The notes: generated by a model from the sequence alone, not told the origin. A DNA stretch of 64,000 nucleotides from Lingula anatina (GCF_001039355.2 NW_019773870.1:137660-201659), one strand, 5' to 3'; positions 23,700 through 37,344 are shown, counted from the stretch's first letter. Made by a program: numbers and translations.

Positions 23700-24231
23700 G
23701 AAGAACCGGTGCCATGCCACACCGGTACAGACTGCCTGGGAAATTTCGTCCATCCAGTTGTAGTTATCGGATTCTCGGTTACCTGAAGATACAATCACAC
23801 AGCACTGCTTTCTTATCATTGCATCACTGTATCTGAATCTTTGGTAACACTTAAAAATTCTAGATCAAAAAATAAACGCATAGGCCTACATTTAGGCCTA
23901 TAAAAGTTTGTAGCCTAATAAGCCAAGTAGGCCTAATTTTTTTGAGTTACTGATAAAATGACGGTAACCAACATGCAGGAGAAATACTAAAAACAGTTTT
24001 TAGTATTTCGTTGGCTGCTATACTGCCATCACATTTGAAAAATTTATTTCCCACAATTATCCTTTTTAAAAACTCGGTCCTCTACCGACTTAATAACTTT
24101 AATATAAAGAACAAAAAACCTATCTCGTTGGCTGCTACTGCCATCCAAGATGTAATAAAGAGATTTAAAACTTCTTGTGCCATCACCTTCACACACAGAA
24201 CGATGACCTGGAATCCTGCCGCTTTAGCCAT
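23700..24231 (-). pseudogene. Broken copy of the secreted cysteine-rich gene
   Basis: Exon 1 (ATG at 24231) matches the signal-peptide exon at 34716-34788 but carries an in-frame insertion in its middle, and its donor has changed from GTAATT to GTTTTT. Exon 2 begins at about 23785 after a good acceptor and reads NRESDNYNWMDEISQAVCTG. It then diverges and hits a stop within about 15 codons, losing the second half of the cysteine domain. No third exon follows before HIKESHI. Upstream flanking DNA (to about 24770) also matches 34640-35110, so this is a segmental duplicate that decayed. Confidence 0.75.
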
Positions 24232-24617
24232 TGTTCGATTTGTGATTCTTTCGTAACTTCTCCTGTCTGAAACTTTATTTTTGGTGAATCGTTTTGTCTT
24301 AATTTTCGAAAAGTGGCTCTGTTGTCATCCCTGGGTGCTCTGTCTGCCAGACTGGTCTTGGAAATTGGAAATTAAAACAACAGCGCATCAGCTGTTATCA
24401 GTAAAAATGGTAGCTCAGACCGACAGGGTCTTAAGAATCTGACACACCAAGCTGCGTAGCGCGTTTTCAGCAAAATTTCTATTTATCTTGTCCATCTTTT
24501 GTTACGATCAATTAAAAAATTAAAGTCAACATTCGGCCAATAGATTCTTAGATTTAAACAAACTACGAACATCGTGTATTAACCTGCTACAGTTTCAATT
24601 TTATTATTTCAATGGAT

Positions 24618-24619
24618 TT

Positions 24620-24666
<47 letters not shown>

Positions 24667-24668
24667 TT
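24618..24668. repeat. (TTTA)n microsatellite
   Basis: About a dozen TTTA repeats; the run starts in the segment shared with the paralogous block near 35060. Confidence 0.9.
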
Positions 24669-24769
24669 ATTATCGTTATTTTACTTTTTTTAGCAAGTTA
24701 ATAGGCAAAATACCCGTTTGCTTTACTTTACCATTCGACATTTCCAGTTAAATGCTTCCTGGGGACTAA

Positions 24770-26320
24770 TTTGTGGAATGCCAACTTCGTTGTGTCAATA
24801 TCCTAAAGCAAAATTATCGGAAAACCATGACTGATCGAATACTATTTTTCCCTTATTTACACTCTCTCATCAATCATTTGTGTTATAAACATTAAGCTGT
24901 ATCTAGGAAAAAAATAGATATTGAACTAAATAAATAAACAGTTGCATTTTAACAGTAGGCAGTTTCATAGATGCCATGTTGCAAACCACGCTTTTAAGAC
25001 ATCGTTGCCATCAATATTTTTATTAGTCTATGAAAACTATATTTTGCAACAGTCATTCTGCTGTTGAAAAAAAAAAGAAATGTATCATCGCAAAAAAGTG
25101 ACAATATTTATTTATTAAAGTTTAAGTATACATGTACAACACTTGTATTCGATGCATAACCCAGTATATCCGAAACACCAAATTCCCTTTCCAATGAGCC
25201 TTTTTTATGTTTTATGTTGAAAAATCAGTCAGTAAGTTTACAAATATAAGGTACACAACCATCGGATCACCCGTGACAGCACAAATATAAGATAAAACAG
25301 CTTAAGATAATACATCTCAACACAAAGAAAAAATATCCTAGGTATATGTTTATCCTAGTGGTATTGAATTTTCATCCGAACCTAATACAGAGGTGCAAAT
25401 AGCGCCACAGGCACCCTCTTAAAATATTTAGTGGACAGATGAGAAACTATGTTTGATACTTTCAGGGTCCTGCATGAAGAAGTTCGTACCAAAGTTACTG
25501 TCACAAATGGAAAACTTTCAGCTGCGGAAGCGTTTTACTCACTTTAAAAAAAATCGATCAGCACTGGTTGTGTTCTTTCTTACAAGTACAACGTTGTGAA
25601 ATACATGACAATCTTCTGTATAGAGCGATAAATTTTTGCGCGATTTCAGTCACTGAATATTACAAAAAAGCATCATTCTGGCAGTAAAAGAAGTATAAAA
25701 TAAACTAGATTTAAGTTTTTAAAATTTTTTTCAAAAAAATTAATTTCAAACTACACAAAAAGGACTGTATACCATTCAGTCGACAACTGCAACTTATTGC
25801 ACCAAGTGCTTGGACAAGAATAACTTTTTTGTCGGATATTTTTCTGGAGAACATACGTTACATACAAATACATGTACCCCGAGTTGCAGTTTAAATATTT
25901 ATAAAGATTTCCTTATGTCAACCATAATTAACCATGACTGAATCAATACAACATACAAGTACCGTATACTGAAACACGATACAAAATTGAAAATTATCTC
26001 TCGTAACATACGTTGCCGGAACAGCATTACCACTTGGCCCTTATCCATTTATAATAATATAAGCCGTGTTAAAAATCATATGTAGGTGTAAAATTGAGAC
26101 AATCGTATATTTTTGTTGTATACGCATGTGTTTCAAAATTGAATACAAATTCGAATTCATTCAATTTTATTTATTTATTTATTAGACTTCGGCTTGTGAA
26201 ATGCACCTCTATATTGGGTTTGTTTTCGCAAGTGGCAAAACAACTTCAATGTCAGAGCTGTAACATCGTCAATTAAATAACGTCAATTTTGTATTTGAAG
26301 GGGGGAATGCCCGCAGCGAC
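24770..26320. other. Non-coding, partly duplicated
   Basis: 24880-25110 matches parts of 37860-38040 and 38200-38480. No gene was seen in the rest. Confidence 0.5.
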
Positions 26321-26321
26321 T

Positions 26322-29300
26322 TTATCCACTACAGCAGCAGTAGTTTGGTCCACAATTAGTTCTATCGCAAGTGCCGTATCTAAATACGTGTGGTCCGGTC
26401 ACCCCTACAGATTCTCCGTGGTTTTCCGATAGCCTCGGTCTACTGAGGAACACATGAAGCGCCTCAAAGCATGTCAAACTAAAGAGAAAAGAAAGAGAAA
26501 ACATTTTATTCACAAATTACATTTAAAGATTACGAATATGGATGGTTTATCTTTAAAAAATAGGCAGTAGTAGGCTTTTAGCAAATCTTCGAAAACCAAA
26601 TTTGGCGCAACTGGAAATTTTTGCTTGGCCTTACCAGGGAATTTTTTTTTCATTTATTTATTACCTTGGTCTCTTGAGGACCATCAGTCTAGTACTGGTA
26701 CAAATGTTACAACGACTATAGTTACAACAACTATAGGGTTATTACAAAGAATAATTATAATAGTAATAATCGCAATCATAATCATCATAACAATAATAAT
26801 AGTACCTGTAGTAAATTAAATACATGAGTACTTAAATAAATAAACTACTTAAATAAATCAAATTAAATCAAATTGAATCAAATAAGATCAAATTGGATCA
26901 AATTAGATCAAATTAGATTAGATCTCATGCCGAAGCCTTCCTGCTTGACTAAGATATCGTGCCAGGTTACATAATACTTTCTTACTGGAAGAATTCAGCA
27001 GGAGAACCAATTTGAACACCGAGGGTCTATTACAGTAGAAAGGTTTAATGAACCTTTTTCTTAAATCTAAATATCTAGAGCAACCCAGTATAAAGTGGAA
27101 TTCGTCCTCCACATCATTGCAATAGGAACATTTTCTTTGTGAAATAGGGATTTTACTGTATCTGCCCGTTTCAATTGCAAGTTTATGGGATGATAATCTT
27201 ATTTTACTAATCATTTTCTTAAACTGGAGCGGGATTGGTTTTGTAAGATAAGTTTGAATAGTAACACGGTCGATGAGGTGTCTATAGAGCCAGCACTTTC
27301 TCGAGTCGTTAATCTCTGACAATATAGCTTGTTGTTTAATATCCATTAGTTTTTGATATACTAGAGGTACAATAAATTTTTATCATAATTACTTGGATAG
27401 TGAAAAAAATCATTAAGACCAGTTTCTGTAAAAACATCATGAATCTTAGAGAGCCAATTGCCACAGGATGGTTTAGTCCGGAATTTATACTCAAAATATT
27501 TAAGGCATTCTTTTAGAATGCAATTATTTGTGTTTCTCAGTTTAAGCCAGTATTTAACCATTCTTAATTTCCTATTGATTACCAAAGGGAATCTACCTAA
27601 CTCTGCATAAATCATTGAGTCAGGGGTTGAACGTTTAACCCCCAAAATAAATTTCCCAAAGTCCATATGCACCTTTTCAATATCAGGGGCAGGATGGTGA
27701 CCCCATATTTCACATCCATAATTAGCGATACTAGATATATAAGTGTCAAACAAAGATAAAGCGGTAGTATGGTTCAAGCTCATATCACTACACTTTCTAG
27801 ACAAACTATACATATGGTTTTGCGACATTGTAATGCAAGTTGTTTCTGGGTTTTATAATATTTACCATTGTAATTCATTGTGACACCCAGGTAACAGAAT
27901 TCATTAACTACTTCCAGTTTGTGACCCTTATATAGCCATACTTCATCAGTTTTTAAAGCACCACCTTTTGTAAATACCAGTATTTTTGTTTTACTAACAT
28001 TTACAGTTAAAGACCATTTATCAGTATATGTTGAGAGGAATTCAACATACTTTGTAGCCCCTCAGCAGAATCAGCGAATAAAACCATGTCATCCGCATAC
28101 ATGAGTAGAAAAAGTGACAAATCATTCATCATAACTGGCTGGGTATCATCTTTTAGAAATTCTAATTCACAGTCATTGACAAAAAGGGAAAACAGAATTG
28201 GGGACAAAACCTCTCCCCGAAGAACTCCATTGTTATTTTTGAAAAAATCTGAGATCTTTCCATTTAACAAAATACCAGTTTTGATATTATTATACAAGGA
28301 CTTTATAACAGAGAGACATTTGCCACCAATTCCTAACTTGGCTAACTTATCTATATTATCGATATAGTATCTATAGTATCGAAACATTGTTTATAGTCCA
28401 CGAAGCAACAAAACAGCTTCTTCTTATCACTCAGAAATTTACTAATTATAGCATTTAGTGCGAAAATTGCGTCAGTAGTACTATGGTTAGGACGGAAACC
28501 AAATTGAGCATCACTCATAATATCGTTCATTTCTGACCATGTAAGTAGTCTTGCATTTACAATAGACGTGAATAACTTACACATACAGCTTATTAAGTTA
28601 TATTCCTCTATAATTACTAGGAACAGAATATTCACCCTTTTTATGAACTGGGACAATCAATGCATTGCAAATGATCTTAGGAATTAACATTTATCAAACA
28701 TTGCATTAAATATTACATGAAGATAGGGCAATAGTATCTCTGAAAATTCTATAAAATACTCGTTTAGAATACCATCATACCCATGACCTTTTTTACGCTT
28801 AAGACTTTTAATGGCATTTTTTATTTCATCTATGGTTATTTCTCCATTTTATTCCTCAAAAGTTGAGACGCATTCATTTTCTAATGAAAGATTGTGGGTA
28901 TCACCAGCCCCGTTCTTATCACCGTACATGTCATTAAAAAAACTTGGAAAATTCACTATATCCAATATCCAATATAATTCCCTGGCCTTACTAACCTACC
29001 CAAATTTGAACAGCAGAGATTGTGAGTTACATCGATTTGAAGTATTTCATAAAGGAGTTGCGATACGCTGAGTGGCTTGAACGGTGCACATCCTTCAAAA
29101 ACCATGCCCAATTAATAATTTCTTTATCAAAATTGGAACTGCGTTTTGTAAATATCGAGCTTTAAAATGCACAATATCTTACAGTCGGACTAGGGTAAAA
29201 CAATCGGGTAGGTCCATTACTCCCAATGTTAAAATGATGAAGTTTGATCGTCTCTGTCGATCACACCGGTAGATAATTAAACTTGACAACTGTTTAATTA

Positions 29301-30898
29301 TATTAACATAGATATTCAGTGTCAGGAAATGGCCATCAACGATAAAAATGCACATCTTCAACACTGTAATTATATAAGCTGCAATTACTGTTTTGATAGT
29401 TTTCCAGGTTTGGAGTTGCAATGGCTTTGTTATCGGGTGTACCTCTGGAATCTGTCCACTGACAGCGATTGAAGAGAGCTTACCTGGATCTTCAAACAAT
29501 CAAAGAGCGAGCTTTCAGGTGGTTTAATTGGAAGAAAGTGATCTTATCTGTTGGTGTCATTTTAGCGAGTAGAACTATAAAACAGATATGATCTTTACAG
29601 GCGTGGTTGTTGTATTTGTCTTTGAAAGTGGGTGCTAAAAGAGAGCTCTAATGACAATTTACTAGTCTGATTTTATTTCTTATATTACATGCCATTTTGA
29701 GAATTTGAACGATTTTTCTAGTAATTTTTTAATACCATGTAGCCGCAGGCAATTGAGATCATGGTTAGGATTAAAAAGTTTACATACTCAATAAACCATT
29801 AAACATTATTGTACCATGAAGTGCGTAAATGGCAATAAAATGCTATGGGAACAGATAACTAATACATATTCTTTGTGATGTTGCACACTTTTAACAGAGG
29901 ATAGGATGCAAGAAGGCCTACTAGTATCAATGAGCATATGAACTATTAACCCAGCAAATTTACAGCAATTATTTCAAAAATCACCGACAGATCTCCAGTA
30001 GAAAAAATCCACCTACGTTTTTGCAAAGAACTTCTAGGCGTACATTCTAAAAGTACAAACCAAGCCGTCAGAGAAGAACTCGGTAGGCTAAAAGTATCCT
30101 CTAAAATCCAAACACAATTTGTAAATTTTTGGCAAAAAATATTAAACCTGGAAGATAATAGTTTATTGAAACAGGCTATCTGGATGAAATAGAAACTTAC
30201 AATCTTTTAAAAACATCCAATCTTACAGAGATAAAGCAGGAAAACATGTCATGGTGCGAAGGTGTGAGACAAATACAATGGCAGGGAGACATAACCAACA
30301 CCAAGTCCAAATATGCAAGTTTATTGTCAATACAAGAACAAATAGGAAAGATACTTAGATACAATTAAAGATAGAGATAAAAGCACCACTTTAACTAGAT
30401 TCCGCATAAGTGCACACAACCTAGGTATTGAAACAGGTAGACATGAAAAAATTCCTCAAGCAGACAGAATTTGCAAAAAGTGTAATTCTGGGGAAATAGA
30501 AGATGAAATCCATTTCCTTGTGTCGTGCCCTCTTTATACAGATCTCCGATATGATCTTTATTCACTGTACAAAAGACAATATAGTAACTTTGAACATCTT
30601 ACCAGAATGGATAAATTTATAACACTAATGACTGGTAAGAAGAACGAACATATGATTGCTCTTGCCAAATATTTATGGTTAGCCTTTCAAAAAAGGGACT
30701 GTGCTGCACCCATTACCAACAAGTGTACTGGCATTTGAGTAGGTAAAGCCACTTGGGCTCTGCCAATTATGTTTTGTATTTTTCTTACAAATAGTCGCAC
30801 TATATCACTACTTAATATAAATCATACTTATTTATAAGTGCATTTCTATTGTACATTTTCATCTACCCATGTAGATGCATACGATACAATGAATAAAC

Positions 30899-30940
<42 letters not shown>

Positions 30941-33900
30941 AAATCAGCAATCCAATTTTTGTTATGGTTTCAGTCTTTTATTCTTTTGACATTATTGATG
31001 CATTCGCTAACAAGCTTTATATCATTGACATTCCCATTCATTTTTACTGTACAAATGTTTATTCAGAATATTACTTTACAACTTAGATCAAGAAGTTTTA
31101 TAACTTCTTTCTTACATACCTTACAGGTAGAAATAAAATGTGGATTTAAAGTCAACAAGTTTTATAGCATCTTGCATTTTGCATTTTGTTTGAGAATTCA
31201 AAGTGATTTATGACAGAAGAATATGTATTAAATTCGGATTTTTATATATCAAACTTTGTATTGTGATATTTAGTCTGATGTCCTTAAAATGAAAACATTA
31301 CTTAAAAACAAATAGTTGTCAAGCATATTTGTTCACAGATATACTCTTTACAGACAATAAAATATGCCTATTACAACATGTGTCTGGGGTAAGTGTGTCT
31401 GGAAAAGTGTTGGTATAATCTCTGATAAAATCACCAACAGCTCTAGAAAACCCTCCTGATGGCCCTTGACTGACGCTAAATACCCAAGTGAATATGATCA
31501 AACGGCTGTCACAAGTAATTGTCCACTGGTACGTTTGATTTGAACAAAGTTCATCAGTCTAACATTGTGAACAATGGGCGCAGCCGATTGTTTTACCCCA
31601 GTCCTTCATGAGAGCCTCGTTTTGGGTTAAGTAGGCCGGAAACCGACTGTAAGAGAAAGTTAATGAGTACACGGTCACGTGGTCGGGTGACGTATTTCGA
31701 GAAGCTGCTCTCAGAGCATTGTACTAATTCGAGATGGAAGAAATGTCCGGGGATCTAGAAATTTCGCCATACCTCTTTCAAAGTGATCAGAGCAAAGTCT
31801 TGAGTGTGTGGTTTGTTTGAAAATGTCCGTTCTGATCTAAGCCAGTATTTTAAGTTAATGAATAACTTCTTATTGAACTTATATGAAGACAATTAAAGCT
31901 TTTAAAACGTATACTAATGGATAATTGGCCTTAATCAATATCTCAAAACTAACCATATTCACTGTCCCCTGCCCAGCCTCGGCAGTAAGCGCTCTTAATA
32001 CAGTTTGAAAATAACTCTGGTCGCGGCAAGTATGATCTTTCGCCTTTTTCAAAACTGTGATAGAATTATGGCAAGTGTCAGAAAAGGAAGATTTAAGGTT
32101 TGTTAGTAGGGGTAATTCGCATTTTACCCCATGACTTGGAAGGCTTTTTCTGCTCACATTTCAATAAGTCTGGATCTTTTGTCAAGGTAAATATAAAGAT
32201 CCTTTGCCCGCATCGCGCATGGCTCATTATCACATACTGGATTGCGCCACAGGATCACGTGACCTAGACCTGTAACTTCGTGTTTGCACATTGAATTGTG
32301 TTAATTTAAAACGCAATTTTCCACTTATCGATTTTTTATAGTGTTTTAAACGGTAGTAGTCGATTTTAATGAATCTCTGGTGTACAGGTTTAGTGCTGTT
32401 TCACTAAAATTTGAAAACTACCATTTACCGTATCCCAACTCCCTAAGGTTCTAAGAGATAAAGAGCGTTATACCTTAGGTTGGTGCATACGTCGGAACAA
32501 GCCAGCTGGCCTGTAGCACATAAGCTCCGCACGGCGTGTACTGTCCCATCTACGGTCATAATACCGGTACAGGCTGCCTGGGCAATTTCGTCCATCCAGT
32601 TGTAGTAATCGGATTCTCGGTTACCTGAAGGTACAATAACAGCTACGTGCACTGCCTTCTCCACCTCCCACTGCGATGATAAACAAACAATGAACGTCCA
32701 TGCTATACGTCCTGTAGCCCATCGTCCTTCCCCCTTCCTCGGGCCCTTCCATCCACCAGGTCCATTCCCCATGCCCATTCTCTCCAACCCATCGCCCCCT
32801 CCTTCCCCATGCCCTTCTCTCCAACCCACCGCCCCCTCCTTCCCCATGCCATTCTCTACAACAAATCGCCCCCTCCTTCCCCATGCCCTTCTCTCCAACC
32901 CATCGCCCCCTCCTTCCCCATGCCCTTCTCTCCAACAAATTGCCCCCTCCTTCCCCATGCCATTCTCTCCAACCCATCGCCCATATATATATATATACAC
33001 ACACTGGACAATAGAAGTGTCACCCCTACTGAACCAATACTATGGGGGAGTTAAATGTCTGTGGAATTATATGCTCCTGGTATCATTTTATGAACATCAA
33101 ATTTCACAAAAAATCACAACATGAGAACAAAATATACATTCTACTAAAATATGCATTTCAAGTCCAAAATTAGTACTTAGTGACAAAGCCACGTGACCAA
33201 ATAATAGGTGCCAGTCGACGAGGCAAGGATTCATATAATTGTCTGATGCGTTCAGGGCTTATGCTGGCCCAAGCATGAAACACTGAATATAACAGAGTTT
33301 CTCTGCTGGTTAGACGGGCATTTGTAAAAAGTTTTCACATATCAATTCACACATTTTCTATTATGTTTGCATCCGGACTCTGGGCAGGCCACATCACCCT
33401 GCGAATGTCCTGTTGGTCAAACCAATCATCAACTGCTCTGGGCCTATGACAAGGAGCATTGTCATCCTGTTGAACAAACGGATAATTCCTGTTACCAAAC
33501 ATGTTAGTAATAGATGGTAGCAAGCCTGACTACAAAACATCGATATATTTCTAGTGATTCATGTTTCCATCAACCACTATCAATTTGCCCACGCCATGGA
33601 TGCTGATGCAGTCCCACACCATAATAAATATGCTGCTCCGGGTTCGAAAATTCAGTGCATGTGGTTTAAATGCTTTACCAGCAGTTCGCCATCATCGTAC
33701 CCGTCTGTCATCAGAGGTCAGACAAAAGCGACACTCATCAGAAAAAAAATATTTAGGACCAATTGTCATGGACTGTCCAGTTCCAGATCCTGTTCACCCT
33801 AGTTTACTCTAAGTTGCCCGTTTTGTAACGAATAAAAGGTTTCAGTCTTGCTACCCTGCTATACACTCTCTGAGCACGTAACCGATACCTAGCAATTTTC

Positions 33901-34364
33901 ACAGACAGATTCTTATGTGTGAAATTGTTCCACTGTGTTGTCAACTGACAAGCACTGTAAAACTTTGACAACCTGGACATCAAAATCAGTCGTCGGTCTT
34001 CACGGCTAGTAGTTTTTTTGGACGACCCATCAGAGGCAATTTGTCTCTTGATCCAGTGTTTCTATACCGAGACCAGACCCTCTGCATGGTTCTGACTGAA
34101 GAATTCAATTGTATCGATATTTTGACATTGCTTATATTCCGCCTCTTCAGGTTAATAACTTGCACCTATAACCGTTAGATAATTGCCATGTTGGAGGAAG
34201 ACAGGAATAAAATTTGCTGTACATGTACAAGACCAACAATACAATTCCATGGTATAGCGGTTTTATACTCATTAGTCACATTATAAGTAGACCAGACATT
34301 ATAACTACCCAAGATCTGCCTACTTTTATTACTCTGATTTAGGGGGTGACACTTCTATTGTCCA

Positions 34365-34428
<64 letters not shown>

Positions 34429-34788
34429 TACTACTACTACTACTCTTACAGATTTTTGAGCCGCAAATGTCAAGCCATTTACACATTTAGTGCTCAATAA
34501 ACATAATTATTATTATTTAATAAAACTCAATCGAATAACTTATTATATATGTGTGAGTGTGTGAGCAAGTGTTTGTTTGTTTGTTTTTGTATTGTCATGT
34601 ATTCGTGATGTATTGTGTCAATAAAAAAAAAACGCAATCGAATATATCCAGTTTAAAAACTCGGTCCTCTACCGACTTAATAACCTTAATATGTAGAACA
34701 AAAACCAGTAATTACCCATCTCGTTGGCTGCTACTGCCATCAGATTTACACACAGAACGACGACCAGGAATCCTGCCGCTTTAGCCAT
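26322..34788 (-). CDS. Small secreted cysteine-rich protein (family with CGPNYCCC end)
   Basis: Three exons (34788-34716, 32624-32474, 26478-26322) with introns in phases 1 and 2 give 126 residues. Exon 1 is a signal peptide (MAKAAGFLVVVLCVNLMAVA). Exon 2 holds NRESDYYNWMDEIAQAACTG and four cysteines. Exon 3 holds six cysteines and ends RTNCGPNYCCCSG. Ten cysteines suggest five disulfides in a compact extracellular domain. The same exon layout and phases occur at 44070-45244 and in the PAN-containing gene at 39295-40711. The last intron (about 6 kb) is filled with LINE sequence and a (CA)n run, and the first intron holds a dead Tc1 element. I do not recognise the domain; a secreted defence or matrix role would be a guess. 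Confidence 0.75.
26850..28960 (-). mobile_element. Broken non-LTR retrotransposon (LINE)
   Basis: Reverse-transcriptase pieces in several frames on the minus strand: an N-terminal IKSLKRKKGHGYDGI block (about 28810-28750), QFGFRPNHSTTDAIFAL (about 28500), GVLRGEVLSPILFSLF (about 28200) and the catalytic MYADDMVLFAD (about 28090). A C-terminal region follows with a zinc-knuckle-like CSYCNDVEDEFHFILGC (about 27120). At least three frame breaks and stops make it inactive. At its 3' end (26850-26915) are repeats of ATCAAATT, a typical LINE tail. No endonuclease domain is seen, so it is 5'-truncated. Clade not assigned. Confidence 0.85.
28961..29960. other. Intronic, no gene seen
   Basis: Between two LINE remnants in the large intron of the cysteine-rich gene. 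Open frames here show no family resemblance or convincing splice sites. Confidence 0.4.
29960..30738 (+). mobile_element. Second LINE fragment, 3' end of ORF2
   Basis: Plus-strand reading gives KIHLRFCKELLGVHSKSTNQ, then, after frame breaks, NLGIETGRHEKIPQADRIC and SGEIEDEIHFLVSCPLYTD. This is the same C-terminal layout as the LINE at 26850-28960 but divergent and in the opposite orientation. It is non-functional. Confidence 0.75.
30901..30936. repeat. (CA)n microsatellite
   Basis: About 17 CA repeats followed by TATAAA. Confidence 0.95.
30940..32440. other. Intronic, uncertain open frames
   Basis: Minus-strand open stretches at 31319-31501 and 31879-32157 have weak splice-like borders (for example GTTAGT near 31957). 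I could not tie either to a gene. The rest is AT-rich. Confidence 0.3.
32763..32985. repeat. 37-bp minisatellite
   Basis: About six units built on CCCCCTCCTTCCCCATGCCC plus TTCTCTCCAACCCATCG. Strong strand bias (pyrimidines on the plus strand). Long open frames on both strands here are by-products of the repeat. Confidence 0.9.
33004..34365 (-). mobile_element. Dead Tc1/mariner-type transposon
   Basis: Perfect 23-base inverted ends (CTGGACAATAGAAGTGTCAC and onward) bound 1362 bases. TA follows the right end and the left flank is a TATATACACA run, so it entered a TA repeat. On the minus strand the transposase is readable in pieces: ISIHGVGKLIVVDGNMNH, then QQDDNAPCHRPRAVDDWFDQ (second catalytic Asp), then AQSPDANIIEN (third acidic residue region). 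Stops and frame breaks make it inactive. It lies in intron 1 of the cysteine-rich gene. Confidence 0.92.
34366..34444. repeat. (TA)n followed by (TAC)n
   Basis: TA dinucleotides directly follow the Tc1 right end, then several TAC triplets. Confidence 0.95.
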
Positions 34789-35110
34789 TGACCGTCTGTC
34801 TTGATATTTGCAAAGTTGTTCTACTGTTATTCCTAGGTGACAATCTGGTCTTTGATATTGCGCAGCAGTTTTTATCAGTAAAATGGTAAGCGAGACCGAC
34901 AGGGCCCTAGATCTGAAACAGTGTTTTGCCGGTAAAATTTCGACTTCTGTTGTCGTGCTTTTGTAACGCTAAATTATAAAGTAAATCTCAACATTTGACC
35001 AACGGATTCTTAAATTCAAACAAACTACGAACACCGTGTATTGGCCTACTACAGTTTCACTTTAATTATTTGTATTGATCTTCTTTTTTTCTTTTAGCAA
35101 GTTAATCAGG
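34640..35110. repeat. Segment paralogous to 24060-24770
   Basis: Contains the signal-peptide exon of the intact cysteine-rich gene and its upstream region. The matching left segment belongs to the broken copy at 23700-24231. Confidence 0.75.
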
Positions 35111-35149
35111 AAAATATCCGTTTGCTTTATCTGCACTTACTCTGTCATT

Positions 35150-37300
35150 ATGTACAGACATAGATGTGTCTGTACATATAGCCGTCACCTGTCGTATCCG
35201 TCGTCGCCTTCGTCGTGCACTTTCACCGATAACACGATAAGTGGAAACACATTTGACTTTTTAGATTGAAACGTACAGAACTGATGAGTAATCATAAAAC
35301 GCAGGTCAAGTTCGAAAAGAGCATGGTCGGGCCATTTTTTTCAACAGTTATGTTTTTTCTCCCTTTTTTCAGCATATATGCAACACTGATAGCTCATTTT
35401 AAGGAAAACCAATAAGCCTTTTGTCTTAAAACCTACAGGAGTGATCAATCTTACTACTCAGTACATTACAGGTCAAGTTTGAAAATCAGCTTGATTGGAC
35501 CATTTTTACAAAAGTTATGCCGTTTTTTCGCTTTTTTCAGCATATATTCAACACTGATAACACATTTCAAGAAAAACAGATCTGTCTATAGTCTTGCAAG
35601 TCACAGGAGTGATCACTCTTACTAATATATACAGATCAAGTTCCTAAATAAGCTTGATCAGTTAAGTTTTGATGAAATTATGCCTTTTTTGTATAAGTGG
35701 TTTTTAATTCTTAGGCATGTGAAGAGTCTCATTATTGAACTAATTAGAAAGGTAAAAGTGTTCTTTTAACATTTTCTGCATCTTTACAATAATGTTAGTT
35801 GATTATATAACAATGATGCTAAACCTGTATTGTGGAATAAAGTGTCAAAATGGAAATAAGTTCATATCAGTTTGTCAGATTCGATCATTCACTATGTTCA
35901 GAATCTCAGAATGGAGCAAATTGGACATTTAAAATTGTTCTATTGATATTTTTCTTATGTCAACAATTTTCTTAGTTGATCATATGAAAATGACAGTAAA
36001 TTGATAAATTTGTGTTATGTGAAAAGTGTTGAAAATGGGAATAAACCCATTTCAGTACAGATATCTCTTGTTTACATTTAGGCATTTTCAAGGTTTAACT
36101 CTGAACTTATATGGCCTTGAAGACTTTTGCTAGTCACATTTTCTGAATACCTATGATACTTTTATTTTAAAATTAAAAATTGATGGTCATTATGCTGTTA
36201 AGCATTATGTAATATTGGATCAAAATTGAAGAAAACCCTATTGTGGGCACTGCCTCCATAGTGACCATTAAAGGAAAACCATGTCACTTACTCTTCTCAG
36301 CTCACACTTACAGGAAAGAAACATGGGCATTAAATACAGCTTCATGTGGAAAATCTGTCTTATTGGTTAATTTTTCTGGATGTTATACATTTTTTGTGCA
36401 AATTTGATTTTTCACATATTGACCTTTTCAAGGTGTGACTTTGAACCTCCATGGGCTTGAAGACCTTTGCAAAACACATTTTCTATTTAGCTATTAACAA
36501 TTTATGGTCATTTTACTGTTAAGCATTATGTTATGTTGCATCAAAATTGAAAAAAATCCAATTACCTGTTGTGCATAATTACATTTTGATGTTGACTGTG
36601 CAGTTAAGCATAATGTATTATTGCATCAGAATTGACAGTCTCTTATTTTGTGCATTATTATTTTTTGCTTTTTTTAAAGGTGTGACTTAGAAATTTCATG
36701 AGCCTGAAGACCTTTTCTAGTCACATTTGGGTGTCAGTCTGTAATTTTCCCTTGGGTAATCACTGGCTACGTTCAGAGCTATAAAGTCACTTTCCTAATT
36801 AAGTTTCAAGTGGCCATTAAATGAGATTACATAAAAGACACCTGTTGAGATTTCCCTGTAAACTCCCATTGGTAAAGCTCTCTGCCAGAAAACAGTGTCC
36901 ATAACAAGGAAGCAGTGATAAGTATGCAGGTAAATGTAGTTTAATATTGCAAATAAGTTTTCAAATAAAATATTTTTGTGTAATGCCAACATTTAATGCT
37001 ATAGATGAATAACAGTGTCTTATTATCCTCAAACACAATTAGGTTATTCATATCATGTTAATACAGCAAGATTAAAAAGTTTGAATAGCAGCTTTATAGG
37101 AATATTTTTGTTATGCTTTCTTTTTAATTTTTTTCAAACACTGGCATTTTCAAGATGTGACTTTTAACTCCCATCCACCTGAAGCTCTGCACATTTTCTG
37201 TATTTCCACATAAGCAGTTGTATTGGTATTTATGTCTTTAAACATGATGTAATATCATTTTATGCACTGTCATCATTTTTCAAATATTGGGATTTCCATT
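35150..37300. repeat. Degenerate repeat field
   Basis: 35150-35690 repeats a unit with CGATAACACGATAAGTGGAA, AGGTCAAGTTCGAAAA and CAGCATATATGCAACAC, also found at 41320-41940. 35700-37300 has irregular units of about 300 bases with GGCATTTTCAAGGTGTGAC, CATGGACCTGAAGACCTT and GTTAAGCATTATGTAATATTG, which recur at 42270-42750. No coding frame. Confidence 0.75.
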
Positions 37301-37344
37301 ATGTGAGTTTGAACTCTCATGGTCCCGAAACTGTAATCTTATTG

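Noticed and set aside
32443-33124. Long open frames over the pyrimidine-rich minisatellite
   Set aside because: They are open in several frames on both strands because the 37-base unit lacks stops. Only the part at 32474-32624 is a real exon.
33554-33812. Plus-strand open frames within the Tc1 element
   Set aside because: The transposase reads on the minus strand and these are its complement.
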